Source of the DNA: Oxalobacter paeniformigenes
GTDB taxonomy: Bacteria; Pseudomonadota; Gammaproteobacteria; Burkholderiales; Burkholderiaceae_D
Reading direction: 5' to 3'
NCBI RefSeq assembly: GCF_027158465.1
Contig: NZ_JAMKYL010000008.1
Span: forward strand, 1 to 56,382
Length of the DNA stretch: 56,382 bases
Made by a program: the position numbers and the translations under genes. The notes beneath the pieces are model-generated. The model did no database searches. It had not been told where the DNA came from and was given only the letters and a program-made list of their open reading frames with translations. This document shows positions 18,061-27,830 of the stretch, piece after piece. Position 1 is the first letter of the stretch. Each line of letters opens with the position of its first letter.

Positions 18061-19248
18061 ATGGCAGCGGTTCCGCAACGTATTACCGTGCTGGGTTCCA
18101 CCGGGTCTATCGGCGTATCCACACTGGATGTTCTGGCCCGGCATCCCGAACAGTATACCGTTTATGCACTGACGGCCAACCGGCGTGTGGACGCATTGCT
18201 TCGGCAATGCGAACGTTTTTTGCCGGAAATCGCAGTGGTTGGCAATGCGGCGGACGCTGCGGTGCTTGAACGGAATTTGCGTGCAAAAGGTATCCGGACG
18301 GAAGTGGCCTATGGCGAAAAAGCATTGTGTGATGTCGCCGCATCAGACCATTGCGATGCAGTCATGGCGGCGATTGTCGGCGCGGCCGGTCTGGCGCCGG
18401 CTTTGGCGGCCGCACGTACCGGCAAGAAAGTCATGCTGGCCAACAAGGAAGCGCTGGTCATGTCAGGGCAGCTGTTTATCGATGCGGTTCTGGCCAGCGG
18501 AGCCACGCTCCTGCCGATAGACAGCGAGCACAATGCCATTTTCCAGTGCTTGCCATCACGCTACAAGCGCTCTCCCCATGAGCATGGGGTATCCAAAATC
18601 GTGCTGACGGCATCCGGCGGCCCTTTTCTGCACCGTCCGGTCGATACGCTCGACAGTGTGACGCCAGAGCAGGCGATTGCCCATCCACGCTGGATCATGG
18701 GCCGTAAAATATCGGTCGATTCGGCTACAATGATGAACAAGGGGCTGGAAGTGATCGAAGCGCACTGGCTGTTCGGGATCCCGGCCGGCAGAATTGATGT
18801 CGTGATTCATCCGCAAAGCGTTATTCATTCCATGGTGTCCTATGTGGATGGATCAGTCATCGCACAGCTGGGCAATCCGGATATGCGAATTCCTATCGCG
18901 CATGCGCTGGCTTATCCGGACAGAATGTTTTCCGGTGTGAAACCGCTTGATCTGGCGCAAATCGGGACATTGCAGTTCGAGTCACCTGATTTTGCACGTT
19001 TTCCATGTCTCAAACTGGCGTATGATGCACTCAGAACCGGTGGCGCGACACCGGCGATCCTGAATGCAGCAAATGAAGTCGCCGTTCAGGCTTTTCTGGA
19101 ACAGCGTATCAGTTTCCGACGTATCGACGACGTGGTTGCACGTGTTCTGGACAAGGTGACAACGGAAAGTTCGATTACGGGAATCGACAGCGTGTTAATG
19201 CATGACCGCGCAGCCCGAACGGTCGCCACGAATCTGATTTTGCAATGA
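18061..19248 (+). CDS. dxr: 1-deoxy-D-xylulose 5-phosphate reductoisomerase
   Basis: Dxr converts DXP to methylerythritol phosphate with NADPH and a divalent metal, the committed step of the MEP isoprenoid pathway. The 395-residue protein has the NADPH site VLGSTGSIGVSTLDV, the segment NKEALVMSG and the metal/substrate motif PIDSEHNAIFQ. Length is standard. Its stop overlaps the rseP start (ATGA), so translation is coupled. It supplies isoprenoid precursors used by UppS, encoded in the same transcript. Confidence 0.97.
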   Translation: MAAVPQRITVLGSTGSIGVSTLDVLARHPEQYTVYALTANRRVDALLRQCERFLPEIAVVGNAADAAVLERNLRAKGIRTEVAYGEKALCDVAASDHCDAVMAAIVGAAGLAPALAAARTGKKVMLANKEALVMSGQLFIDAVLASGATLLPIDSEHNAIFQCLPSRYKRSPHEHGVSKIVLTASGGPFLHRPVDTLDSVTPEQAIAHPRWIMGRKISVDSATMMNKGLEVIEAHWLFGIPAGRIDVVIHPQSVIHSMVSYVDGSVIAQLGNPDMRIPIAHALAYPDRMFSGVKPLDLAQIGTLQFESPDFARFPCLKLAYDALRTGGATPAILNAANEVAVQAFLEQRISFRRIDDVVARVLDKVTTESSITGIDSVLMHDRAARTVATNLILQ

Positions 19249-20621
19249 TATTCATTCAAACATTACTGGCATTTGTCCTGGCCTTGTCGGTACTGATCGT
19301 GATTCATGAATTGGGCCATTACTGGATGGCACGGCTGTGCAATGTGAAAGTTTTGCGTTTTTCACTGGGAATGGGCAAAATTTTGTACAGTCGCCGTTTC
19401 GGTCCTGACCAGACTGAATGGGCGATTTCCTTGTTGCCGCTGGGCGGCTATGTCAAATTGCTGGACGCGCGTGCAGACGATCTGGATGCGGTTTCGCCCG
19501 AAGACAGGAAACGGGAGTTCACAAGCCAGAGCGTATGGCGGCGTATGGCCATTATCGCGGCAGGCCCGCTGGCCAATTTCGTCTTGGCTGTTTTTGTGCT
19601 GACGGGTTTGTATATATATGGTATGCCGGAACCGGTGGCGAGATTGCGTGAAGTGCCGGAAAATACCGTGGCGTACCAGGCCGGATTGCGTGGCGGTGAA
19701 ACGATCATAGCGATTGACGGAGTGCCGATCCACAACTGGCAGGAAGTGCGCTGGAAACTGACCGAAGTCCTGATGGAAGAGCGTCCGGCGGTTTCGTTGA
19801 CCTATCGGCTTCCTGGAGACGCTGGAGACGATGCTGCCGGTTCTTCAACCTCAACCGCGATTATTCCGACGCATCATGTATCTATCGACGATGTGGACAA
19901 GGATTTTATCGGCAAGCTGGGTTTGTCAGTAGAACGTCCTCCTGCGGTTATCGGTCCTGTCAGCAAGCAGGGGGTGGCGCAAAAAGCAGGTCTGCAAACA
20001 GGTGACAGGGTTTTGGCCGTCAATGGCAAACCGATACTGGATTCGCTGGCTCTCGTGAACTGTATCCGGTCTTCACCGGGACAGACACTGGCATTGGAGG
20101 TATTGCGTGACGGAAAGCCGTACGAAATTACACTGATACCGCAAGCTCGCCCGGAAAAGGACAATCTGGTCGGAAAAATCGATGCAGGTATTTCCGTCAT
20201 GCCGGAGATGACTGTTTTGCGTTACAGTATTCCCGTCGCTTTTCTGGAAGGTGCTTACAAAACCTGGGAGACTTCGGTCATTACGGTAAAAATGATCGGC
20301 AAGATGATTACCGGTGATGTATCGCTGAAGAATATTACCGGTCCGATTGCCATCGCCGATTATGCAGGGCAGACAGCACGAGCTGGCCTGATCCGGTATC
20401 TGCATTTCATTGTTTTTATCAGTATCAGTATCGGGGTGATGAATTTGCTGCCGATACCAGTGTTGGATGGCGGTCTTTTGCTGTATTATGCTGTGGAAAT
20501 TGTCTCCGGTGGTTCCATTCCGGAGAAAGTGGCCGATATCGGTTACAAAATCGGCATCGGTATTCTCGGGATCCTGTTGCTGGTTGCTGTGTTCAACGAC
20601 GTCGTGCGTCTTTTTTTCTGA
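19245..20621 (+). CDS. rseP: Regulator of sigma-E protease, site-2 zinc metalloprotease
   Basis: RseP is an inner-membrane intramembrane protease that cleaves RseA-type anti-sigma factors during envelope stress and removes signal peptide remnants. The first membrane segment contains HELGH (His21, Glu22, His25), and the C-terminal segment MNLLPIPVLDGG gives the third zinc ligand. Two PDZ domains lie between (about residues 115-200 and 220-300). The 458 residues fit the family. Its position before bamA is typical and links envelope stress sensing with outer-membrane assembly. Confidence 0.96.
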   Translation: MIFIQTLLAFVLALSVLIVIHELGHYWMARLCNVKVLRFSLGMGKILYSRRFGPDQTEWAISLLPLGGYVKLLDARADDLDAVSPEDRKREFTSQSVWRRMAIIAAGPLANFVLAVFVLTGLYIYGMPEPVARLREVPENTVAYQAGLRGGETIIAIDGVPIHNWQEVRWKLTEVLMEERPAVSLTYRLPGDAGDDAAGSSTSTAIIPTHHVSIDDVDKDFIGKLGLSVERPPAVIGPVSKQGVAQKAGLQTGDRVLAVNGKPILDSLALVNCIRSSPGQTLALEVLRDGKPYEITLIPQARPEKDNLVGKIDAGISVMPEMTVLRYSIPVAFLEGAYKTWETSVITVKMIGKMITGDVSLKNITGPIAIADYAGQTARAGLIRYLHFIVFISISIGVMNLLPIPVLDGGLLLYYAVEIVSGGSIPEKVADIGYKIGIGILGILLLVAVFNDVVRLFF

Positions 20622-20663
20622 ATGGTGCCAGGAAGGATTGCCGGTTTCTGTAAGTGTCTTTAA

Positions 20664-22997
20664 ATGGGTTTCATGAAATTATTTCATCGTCGTTTACCGT
20701 TTCGCTTGCCAGTGCTGGCAGCATTCAGCGCGCTTTTGTACGCCGGTCATGCATTGGCAATTGAACCGTTTACGGTGAAAGACATTCGCGTGGAGGGTAT
20801 CCAGCGTACGGAAGCAGGTACCGTGTTCAATTATCTGCCGGTGCGTGTCGGCGACACGTTCAACGATGAAAAGGCCGTTACGGCAATTCGCTCCCTGTAT
20901 GCGACCGGATTTTTCAAGGACGTCAGGATCGATGCGGAAGGCGACATTCTGGTTGTGATCGTCGAGGAACGGCCGGCGATCGCCAGTGTCGAATTTACGG
21001 GAACGAAAGAATTCGACAAGGACATGCTGGTCAAGTCGATGAAAGATGTCGGCCTCGGCGAAGCGCGTATTTATGATCGTGCCTTGCTTGACCGGGCAGA
21101 GCAGGAATTGAAGCGCCAGTATATGTCGCGTGGTCTGTATGACATCAAGATCACGACGACGGTTACGCCTGTAGAGAGAAACCGTGTCGCAATCAATTTT
21201 ACGGTGGACGAAGGCCAGGCGTCACGAATCAAGGAAATCAAGTTCGTCGGGAACAAGGCCTACTCCGACAAGGAGCTCATGGAGCAGATCAAACTGCGTA
21301 CACCCGGATGGTTCACATGGTATACACGTGCCGACCAGTATTCCAAGGAAAAACTGACTGGCGACATGGAAGCATTGAAGTCGTTTTACCAGAATAACGG
21401 CTATATCGAAATGCAGATCGAATCCACACAGGTGGCGATCACAAGCGACAGAAAAGATATCTACATTACCCTCAATATCAAGGAAGGCGAAAAATTCACG
21501 GTATCCGACATTCATCTGGAAGGTGAATTGTTCGGACGCGAGGAAGAAATCCGTTCGCTGATCGAATTGCAAAAAGGCGAAGTGTATTCTGGCGAAAAAC
21601 TGACGGCCAGTTCCAAGAAAATTTCGGAATATCTGGGAAATTTCGGGTATGCATTCGCCAACGTCAACCCGCAGCCGGATATCGACCGTGAAAACAAGGA
21701 AGTCGCTTTTACGATTTTCATCGATCCTGGCAAACGGGTTTATGTGCGGCAAATCAATATTGCCGGCAATACCAAAACACGCGACGAAGTCATCCGGCGT
21801 GAATTCCGGCAGATGGAAGGTTCTTGGTATGATGGCAAGAACATCAAGATATCCCGTGACCGTGTCGACCGTCTCGGGTTCTTTACGGAAGTGACGGTCG
21901 AAACGCCCGAAGTGCCGGGAACCGTGGATCAGGTCGATGTCAACCTGAAGGTTACCGAAAAGCCGACAGGGAACCTGATGCTGGGGGCCGGTTTCTCGCA
22001 GGAAGACAAGCTGCTTTTGTCCGGGTCCATCGAACAGCAGAATTTTGCAGGTACCGGTAATGACGTGGCTCTGAATATCAACACCAGCAAACGTTACCGG
22101 ACGATCGCCATCACGCAGAACACGCCGTATTTTACGGATGACGGCATCAGCCGTCGTTATGAACTGTTTTACCGTACCATCCGGCCGCCATTGATCAATG
22201 ACAGCGATTACAAGGTGGAAACGCTGGGTGCCAACGTCAAGTTCGGTGTGCCGTTCACTGAGGTGGACAGGGTATTCTTCGGTGTTGGGATCGAAAGGAA
22301 CTCGCTGGAAACTTACTGGGATAGCCCGCAGCGGTACAAGGATTTCGTGAGGGACTTCGGTGATGGCCAGGATGCCACAGCTTATGGTATTCCGTTTACG
22401 GTTGCCTGGGCGCGGGATAGCAGGGACAGTTCGCTGGTACCGACCAAGGGGCGTTACCAGAAAGCCAATTTGGAAGTATCTCCGATGGGCGATATGAAGT
22501 ATTACAAGGCTTCCTACCAGCATCAGTACTTTTTCCCGATGTTTTCGGGCGGTACGTTGGCCCTGAACGGTATGATCGACTATGGTAAGGGCTTGGGAGG
22601 CAAACCTTATCCGGTGTTCAAGAACTTCTATGCCGGCGGTATGGGAACGGTTCGTGGCTACGAAAGCTCATCACTGGGTCCGGTGGAACGCGACTGGGAA
22701 GGTGACCGCGAATATCTCGGCGGTGCCAAGCGTGTTGTCGGCAATATCGAACTCCAGTTCCCGATGCCAGGGATGGGGGGCGACAGAACCTTGCGCTGGT
22801 TCACCTTCCTCGATGGTGGTAATGTTTTCTCGGATGAAGACCAGTTCGATTTCGGTGATCTGAGATATTCAGCCGGTTTCGGCGTCAGCTGGGTTTCACC
22901 GCTGGGTCCGCTCAAACTCAGCTACGGTATTCCGCTCAATGCCAAGGATGGCGATCGCAAGGAAGCGTTCCAGTTCCAGCTGGGTACCGGTTTTTAA
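20664..22997 (+). CDS. bamA: Outer membrane protein assembly factor BamA
   Basis: BamA is the essential outer-membrane insertase for beta-barrel proteins. The 777-residue precursor has a signal peptide ending near ALAIEPF and five POTRA domains, beginning FTVKDIRVEGIQRTEAGTVF and reaching about residue 425. A C-terminal barrel carries the conserved VRGY (in GTVRGYESSSLGP) and ends in Phe as outer-membrane proteins do (FQLGTGF). ATG 20664 or 20673 could be the start; both precede a good signal peptide. The periplasmic chaperone gene skp follows after 49 bases. Confidence 0.97.
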   Translation: MGFMKLFHRRLPFRLPVLAAFSALLYAGHALAIEPFTVKDIRVEGIQRTEAGTVFNYLPVRVGDTFNDEKAVTAIRSLYATGFFKDVRIDAEGDILVVIVEERPAIASVEFTGTKEFDKDMLVKSMKDVGLGEARIYDRALLDRAEQELKRQYMSRGLYDIKITTTVTPVERNRVAINFTVDEGQASRIKEIKFVGNKAYSDKELMEQIKLRTPGWFTWYTRADQYSKEKLTGDMEALKSFYQNNGYIEMQIESTQVAITSDRKDIYITLNIKEGEKFTVSDIHLEGELFGREEEIRSLIELQKGEVYSGEKLTASSKKISEYLGNFGYAFANVNPQPDIDRENKEVAFTIFIDPGKRVYVRQINIAGNTKTRDEVIRREFRQMEGSWYDGKNIKISRDRVDRLGFFTEVTVETPEVPGTVDQVDVNLKVTEKPTGNLMLGAGFSQEDKLLLSGSIEQQNFAGTGNDVALNINTSKRYRTIAITQNTPYFTDDGISRRYELFYRTIRPPLINDSDYKVETLGANVKFGVPFTEVDRVFFGVGIERNSLETYWDSPQRYKDFVRDFGDGQDATAYGIPFTVAWARDSRDSSLVPTKGRYQKANLEVSPMGDMKYYKASYQHQYFFPMFSGGTLALNGMIDYGKGLGGKPYPVFKNFYAGGMGTVRGYESSSLGPVERDWEGDREYLGGAKRVVGNIELQFPMPGMGGDRTLRWFTFLDGGNVFSDEDQFDFGDLRYSAGFGVSWVSPLGPLKLSYGIPLNAKDGDRKEAFQFQLGTGF

Positions 22998-23046
22998 GGA
23001 ATTGGTGGCATAATCGCAATGTTGATTCTTTTTTTGGAGAAGTAAC

Positions 23047-23565
23047 TTGAAAAATCTGGCTAAATCATTCTTGTCCGCCAAACAGGCGGTCGTTCTGGCA
23101 TTGTGTCTGGGTGCTTTCGGGTTGGCCAATGCACAGGAATACAGGGTCGGTTATATCAATCCTGACCGGATCATGAGCGAATCGGCACCGGCCAAGGCTG
23201 CCGAAAAGAAACTGGAAAACGATTTTTCCAAACGTAACCAGGAATTGCGCGATACGCAGGCACGTCTGAAATCCATGGGTGAAAAACTCGACAAGGATAT
23301 GGCGGTTCTTTCCGAATCGCAGCGCATCAAACGCCAGCGTGAACTGGCCGATCTGAGCCAGGATTTCCAGCGCAAGCAACGTGCATTCCGTGAAGACTTC
23401 ATGCAGCGTCGCAACGAGGAAATCGCCAAGGTATTCGATCGCGTCAACAAGGAAATCAACCGTATCGCCAAGGAAGGAAAATATGACCTGATCGTTCAGG
23501 ATGCGGTTTATATTTCTCCTCGCGTCGACATTACCGACCAGGTACTGAAAGCGCTTAACCAGTAA
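23047..23565 (+). CDS. skp: Periplasmic chaperone Skp/OmpH
   Basis: Skp is a trimeric jellyfish-shaped chaperone that carries unfolded outer-membrane proteins across the periplasm to BamA. The 172-residue product has a signal peptide ending LANAQ-EYRVGYIN, a long charged helical coiled-coil region (about 45-130) and a C-terminal beta part. The start is a TTG at 23047 with a good site (ggagaag) 4-5 bases upstream; no in-frame ATG would keep the signal peptide. Its place between bamA and lpxD is the usual one. Confidence 0.93.
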   Translation: MKNLAKSFLSAKQAVVLALCLGAFGLANAQEYRVGYINPDRIMSESAPAKAAEKKLENDFSKRNQELRDTQARLKSMGEKLDKDMAVLSESQRIKRQRELADLSQDFQRKQRAFREDFMQRRNEEIAKVFDRVNKEINRIAKEGKYDLIVQDAVYISPRVDITDQVLKALNQ

Positions 23566-23582
23566 TACCCAGACAAACCAGA

Positions 23583-24635
23583 ATGGCGATTACTCTTGAA
23601 GAACTGGTTGACCGCTTCGGCGGTCAACTGATCGGTGACGGCCGTGTTCCGGTAGTCGGATTCGCACCGCTGGACAATGCCGATGCAGACCATATCACGT
23701 TTTTGACCAATCCGCGCTTGCGCAATGAAGTCAGTCGCAGCAAGGCCGCTGCGCTGATCATTTCCCCCAAGGACAACCAGCTGGTCGGCGATTTGTTCGG
23801 CGGGGCGAGGATCGTAGCAAAAAATCCCTATGCCTATTTCGCGAAAGCCGCACAGCTTTTCGTCAGCCTCAAGGCGGTTCCTCCAGCGCCAGGTATTCAT
23901 CCGAGTGCTGTAATCGATCCCTCGGCTAAAGTGGCGCCCAGTGCGACGATCGGCCCGTTCGTCACGATCGAGGCAGGTGCCGAAATCGGCGAAAACTGTT
24001 TGATCGAGGCTGGCTGTTTTATCGGAAAACATGCGAAGGTCGGCGCAGGTTGCCACTTTTTCCCACGTGTCGTATTTATGTACGGTTGTGAAATCGGTGA
24101 AAGAGGTGTCTTGCGGCCAGGCGCCGTGATCGGTTGTGAAGGTTTCGGCTTCGCCAATGAGGATGGCGTCTGGATCAAGATTCCGCAAACCGGTCGCGTC
24201 GTGATCGGCAACGATGTCCAGATCGGTGCCAATACGACAGTGGATCGTGGCGCATTGTCCGATACGATTATCGAGAACGGCGTCAAGCTCGACAACCAGA
24301 TACAGATCGGGCACAACTGCCATATCGGCGAAAATTCGGCGATGGCTGGATGTGTCGGCGTCGCCGGCAGTGCCATATTCGGCAAAAATTGTACCGTAGG
24401 TGGTGCCGCCATGATCGGTGGGCATCTGACAATTGCAGACAGGGTGCATATCACCGCAGCCAGTGTCGTGCAGAGTTCCGTCAAGGAAGCCGGTGTTTAT
24501 TCAGGCTTCTATCCGCTTGCAAAACATGCTGAATGGGAAAAGACGGCTGTGCTGACCCGTAAACTGGGATCCATGCGAGATAAAATCCGCGAACTTGAGA
24601 AAACCATCCAATCAATGACCAAAACAGAAAAATGA
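23583..24635 (+). CDS. lpxD: UDP-3-O-(3-hydroxyacyl)glucosamine N-acyltransferase
   Basis: LpxD adds the second hydroxyacyl chain in lipid A synthesis. The 350-residue protein has an N-terminal uridine-binding domain (about 1-100), then a left-handed beta-helix of hexapeptide repeats, and a short C-terminal helical extension. The conserved segment QIGHNCHIGENSAM holds the catalytic His region. Length is standard. It starts 17 bases after skp and overlaps fabZ by ATGA, so lpxD-fabZ-lpxA are translationally linked. Confidence 0.97.
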   Translation: MAITLEELVDRFGGQLIGDGRVPVVGFAPLDNADADHITFLTNPRLRNEVSRSKAAALIISPKDNQLVGDLFGGARIVAKNPYAYFAKAAQLFVSLKAVPPAPGIHPSAVIDPSAKVAPSATIGPFVTIEAGAEIGENCLIEAGCFIGKHAKVGAGCHFFPRVVFMYGCEIGERGVLRPGAVIGCEGFGFANEDGVWIKIPQTGRVVIGNDVQIGANTTVDRGALSDTIIENGVKLDNQIQIGHNCHIGENSAMAGCVGVAGSAIFGKNCTVGGAAMIGGHLTIADRVHITAASVVQSSVKEAGVYSGFYPLAKHAEWEKTAVLTRKLGSMRDKIRELEKTIQSMTKTEK

Positions 24636-25099
24636 AGAGCTTGAATATTCATCAGATCAGGGAGTTGTTGCCACATCGTTATCCCATGTTGCTGGTCGAT
24701 CGTGTGCTGGACTGGGAAGCCGGCAAGAAAATCACGGCGATCAAGAATGTAACGGCCAATGAAGAATTCTTCAACGGTCACTTTCCGAATCATCCGGTCA
24801 TGCCGGGTGTCCTGATCATCGAGGCGCTGGCACAGACTGCCGCCATCTTTGCATTCATGTCGTATGCGAGCAAGCTGGACAAGGACGCGCTGGTCTATTT
24901 TGCGACAATTGATAGCGCACGTTTCAAACGGCCTGTCGAACCGGGAGACCAGCTCGTTATGGAAGCTGAACTGATTCGCAGTTCCCGTGGTATGTGGAAA
25001 TTCAGAACCCGTGGTCTGGTGGATGGCCAGTTGGCTGTCGAAGCAGAACTCATGTGTGCCATCCGTGGTGGCGTGGTGGCTCAGAAAGCGGAATCCTGA
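24632..25099 (+). CDS. fabZ: 3-hydroxyacyl-ACP dehydratase FabZ
   Basis: FabZ dehydrates 3-hydroxyacyl-ACP in fatty acid elongation and so competes with LpxA and LpxD for hydroxymyristoyl-ACP. The 155-residue hot-dog-fold protein has catalytic His and Glu in FFNGHFPNHPVMPGVLIIEA. It overlaps lpxD at its start and lpxA at its end, each by ATGA-type overlaps, an arrangement that would keep the levels of these competing enzymes balanced. Confidence 0.97.
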   Translation: MKSLNIHQIRELLPHRYPMLLVDRVLDWEAGKKITAIKNVTANEEFFNGHFPNHPVMPGVLIIEALAQTAAIFAFMSYASKLDKDALVYFATIDSARFKRPVEPGDQLVMEAELIRSSRGMWKFRTRGLVDGQLAVEAELMCAIRGGVVAQKAES

Positions 25100-25884
25100 T
25101 GGCTATTCATCCTACTGCAATCATCGACCCGAAGGCGGAACTGGACAGTTCCGTTGAAGTGGGAGCCTATTCCGTTATCGGTCCCGATGTCAGAATCGGT
25201 GCCCGCACACAGGTAGGACCACATGTCGTTATCGAAGGACATACCACTATCGGCGAGGACAACCGTATTTTCCAGTTTGCATCGCTGGGCGGGATGCCAC
25301 AGGACAAAAAATATGCCGGGGAACAGACGAAACTGGAAATCGGTGATCGCAATACCATTCGCGAATTCTGCACTTTCAATCTGGGAACGGTTCAGGACGA
25401 GGGTGTCACCCGTCTGGGCAACGACAACTGGATCATGGCCTATGTTCATCTCGCGCATGATTGTCAGGTCGGAAACAATACCATTTTCGCCAACAGTGCA
25501 CAGCTGGCAGGACATGTCCATATCGGCGACTGGGTCATTCTTGGCGGTTTTACACTGATTCACCAGTTCTGTCGTGTTGGTGCGCATGCCATGACAGGAT
25601 TCGGCTCGCATATTTCGCAGGATATCGCTCCGTTTCTGATGGTATCCGGCACGCCTGCCGCGACATACGGCATCAATTCCGAAGGTCTTCGCCGCCGTGG
25701 GTTCACGCCTGAACAGATCGCGGATATCCGGCGTGCCTACAAGACGGTTTACCGTTCAGGCTTGTCTCTGGACGATGCCAAACGGAAACTGCTGGAAGAG
25801 GCACAGGGCGCGCCGGCATCCGCCGACTATATCCGCCAGATGCATGCCTTTATCGAAAGCGCGCAAAGAGGCCTGTTGCGGTAG
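25099..25884 (+). CDS. lpxA: UDP-N-acetylglucosamine O-acyltransferase
   Basis: LpxA catalyses the first step of lipid A synthesis, moving a 3-hydroxyacyl chain from ACP to UDP-GlcNAc. The 261-residue protein has the hexapeptide beta-helix from residue 1 (MAIHPTAIIDPKAELDSS), the catalytic His in AHDCQVGNNT and a C-terminal helical domain with GLRRRGFTPEQI. ATG 25099 gives the canonical start and overlaps the fabZ stop by one base; the longer open frame upstream lies within fabZ and is unrelated. Confidence 0.97.
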   Translation: MAIHPTAIIDPKAELDSSVEVGAYSVIGPDVRIGARTQVGPHVVIEGHTTIGEDNRIFQFASLGGMPQDKKYAGEQTKLEIGDRNTIREFCTFNLGTVQDEGVTRLGNDNWIMAYVHLAHDCQVGNNTIFANSAQLAGHVHIGDWVILGGFTLIHQFCRVGAHAMTGFGSHISQDIAPFLMVSGTPAATYGINSEGLRRRGFTPEQIADIRRAYKTVYRSGLSLDDAKRKLLEEAQGAPASADYIRQMHAFIESAQRGLLR

Positions 25885-25929
25885 GCGGGCCATGAAAGGT
25901 CATGTTCCGTCCCTGAAAGGAGCCGGCGA

Positions 25930-27072
25930 ATGAGAACGATAGCCATGGTTGCCGGAGAAACATCGGGTGACATGCTCGGTGAAACGCTTTTGTCAGCATT
26001 GCGTCCACAGCTGCCGGACACACTGATGCACGGTATTGGCGGTCCACGAATGGCGCGCTACGATTTCGTCAGCAACTGGCCGATGGAAAAACTGGCCGTC
26101 AACGGACTTTTCGAGGTACTGACGCATTACCGGGAGATCCGTGGTATCCGCAATCATTTGCGTGATCATTTGCTGGCCGAAAAACCGGATGTTTTTGTCG
26201 GTATCGATGCGCCGGAATTCAATCTCGATCTGGAAGTCTCGCTGAAAAAGGCCGGTATCCGCACAGTACATTTCGTCAGTCCGTCGATCTGGGCATGGCG
26301 GAGCGGCCGTATCAAAAAAATTGCCGAGGCGGTCAACCGTATACTGGTTCTGTTTCCGTTTGAAGAAGTCCTTTACCAGAAAGCGGGTATCCCGGTTACT
26401 TGCGTCGGCCATCCGCTGGCCGAACGTATCCCGATGCGTTCCGACACGCATGCTGCACGGGACAGTCTCGGACTGGCGGCAGATAAACCCGTCATCGCCA
26501 TTTTGCCGGGCAGCCGGATGTCGGAGCTCAAGTATCACAGTGTGCCGTTTGTCGAAGCAGCGAAAATCCTTTTGCAACGCGATCCTGACATCCAGTTCAT
26601 CATCCCCATGGCAGGAGATGAACAGCTCGCTTATTTCACGCGTTTGATGAAAAGCACACATCTCGATGAATTACCATTGAAAGTCGTGAAAGGGCAATCA
26701 CATACCGCCATCTCGGCATCCGATGCCGTGCTCGTAGCTTCAGGAACTGCAACACTGGAAGTCGCGCTGTTCAAGAAACCCATGGTGATTGCCTATAAAC
26801 TGATGCGTGCCACATGGGAAATCGCGCGCCATATCGTCAAGCCGCCGGTCGGATTGCCCAATATTCTGGCAGGCGAAATGATCGTGCCGGAACTGTTGCA
26901 AAACGATGCAACAGGAAAGTCGCTTGCCGATGCCTTGTGGTTCCAGTTGACCGACGAGAACAATCGTCGCAGTCTTCAGGAGCGCTTTGTCGCCATGCAC
27001 TATTCGCTGTTGCGCAACACGGCGCAGACGAGTGCTCAAGCCATTCTGGATGTGATGAAAGAAAATGGCTGA
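25930..27072 (+). CDS. lpxB: Lipid-A-disaccharide synthase
   Basis: LpxB joins UDP-2,3-diacylglucosamine and lipid X into the lipid A disaccharide at the inner face of the membrane. The 380-residue GT-B protein has the N-terminal AGETSGDMLGETLL, the segment SPSIWAWRSGRIKKI and the C-terminal nucleotide-binding ASGTATLEVAL. Length is standard. The site aaggag lies 8 bases before the ATG. It overlaps rnhB by 8 bases. Confidence 0.97.
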   Translation: MRTIAMVAGETSGDMLGETLLSALRPQLPDTLMHGIGGPRMARYDFVSNWPMEKLAVNGLFEVLTHYREIRGIRNHLRDHLLAEKPDVFVGIDAPEFNLDLEVSLKKAGIRTVHFVSPSIWAWRSGRIKKIAEAVNRILVLFPFEEVLYQKAGIPVTCVGHPLAERIPMRSDTHAARDSLGLAADKPVIAILPGSRMSELKYHSVPFVEAAKILLQRDPDIQFIIPMAGDEQLAYFTRLMKSTHLDELPLKVVKGQSHTAISASDAVLVASGTATLEVALFKKPMVIAYKLMRATWEIARHIVKPPVGLPNILAGEMIVPELLQNDATGKSLADALWFQLTDENNRRSLQERFVAMHYSLLRNTAQTSAQAILDVMKENG

Positions 27073-27718
27073 CAGATCGTCCGCTTGTGCCGTCTCGTTA
27101 TCCTTGCCGTTTGACGAAAACCTTGTATCGGCCAGCAGGCGTGTGTGTGGTGTCGATGAAGCAGGACGAGGACCGATTGCCGGGCCGGTTTTTGCCGCTG
27201 CCGTCATACTCGATCCGGATCGTCCTGTCGATGGCCTGCGCGATTCGAAAAAACTCTCGGAAAGGCGGCGTGATGAATTGTCACGCGAAATCCGGGAAAA
27301 GTCACTGGCCTGGGCGATTGCGCAATGTTCCGTCGAGGAAATCGACACGCTGAATATCCTGCAGGCATCCATGCTGGCGATGAAACGGGCGATCGAGGGG
27401 TTGACCGTTTTGCCCGAACAGGCATTGATCGATGGCAATCGTTGTCCGCAGGGACTGGCGATTCCTGCTACTGCCATCGTCCGTGGTGATGACAGGGTTC
27501 CTGCCATTTCGGCAGCTTCCATTCTTGCGAAAACAGCCAGGGATGCCGTCATGCTGGATTTGCATGAACAGTATCCGGAATATGGTTTTAACCGGCACAA
27601 GGGATATCCGACAGCATTTCATCTGGAGCGGCTGAAACAATACGGTGTTTCGCCGGTACATCGCAAGAGTTATGCGCCGGTCAGAAAAATACTGGACCTG
27701 TGGTATGACAAGACCTGA
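27065..27718 (+). CDS. rnhB: Ribonuclease HII
   Basis: RNase HII cuts RNA in RNA:DNA hybrids and at single ribonucleotides in DNA. The 217-residue protein has the catalytic Asp-Glu in CGVDEAGRGPIAGPV, the LRDSKKLSERRR segment and Asp residues in the core including DGNRCPQG. The C-terminal RKSYAPVRK is typical. The first 20 residues are extra compared with compact family members. The ATG lies inside the lpxB end, so coupling is likely. It closes the long envelope operon. Confidence 0.95.
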   Translation: MADRSSACAVSLSLPFDENLVSASRRVCGVDEAGRGPIAGPVFAAAVILDPDRPVDGLRDSKKLSERRRDELSREIREKSLAWAIAQCSVEEIDTLNILQASMLAMKRAIEGLTVLPEQALIDGNRCPQGLAIPATAIVRGDDRVPAISAASILAKTARDAVMLDLHEQYPEYGFNRHKGYPTAFHLERLKQYGVSPVHRKSYAPVRKILDLWYDKT

Positions 27719-27830
27719 ATGGGAACAGAGCGCACCGGTGACGATATAAACGGTTTTTCGGGTGTGTTTATACATCGGACATGAAGGCAATATATCCGTA
27801 AAATCGATAATGGTATTGGGAGAACAAAAC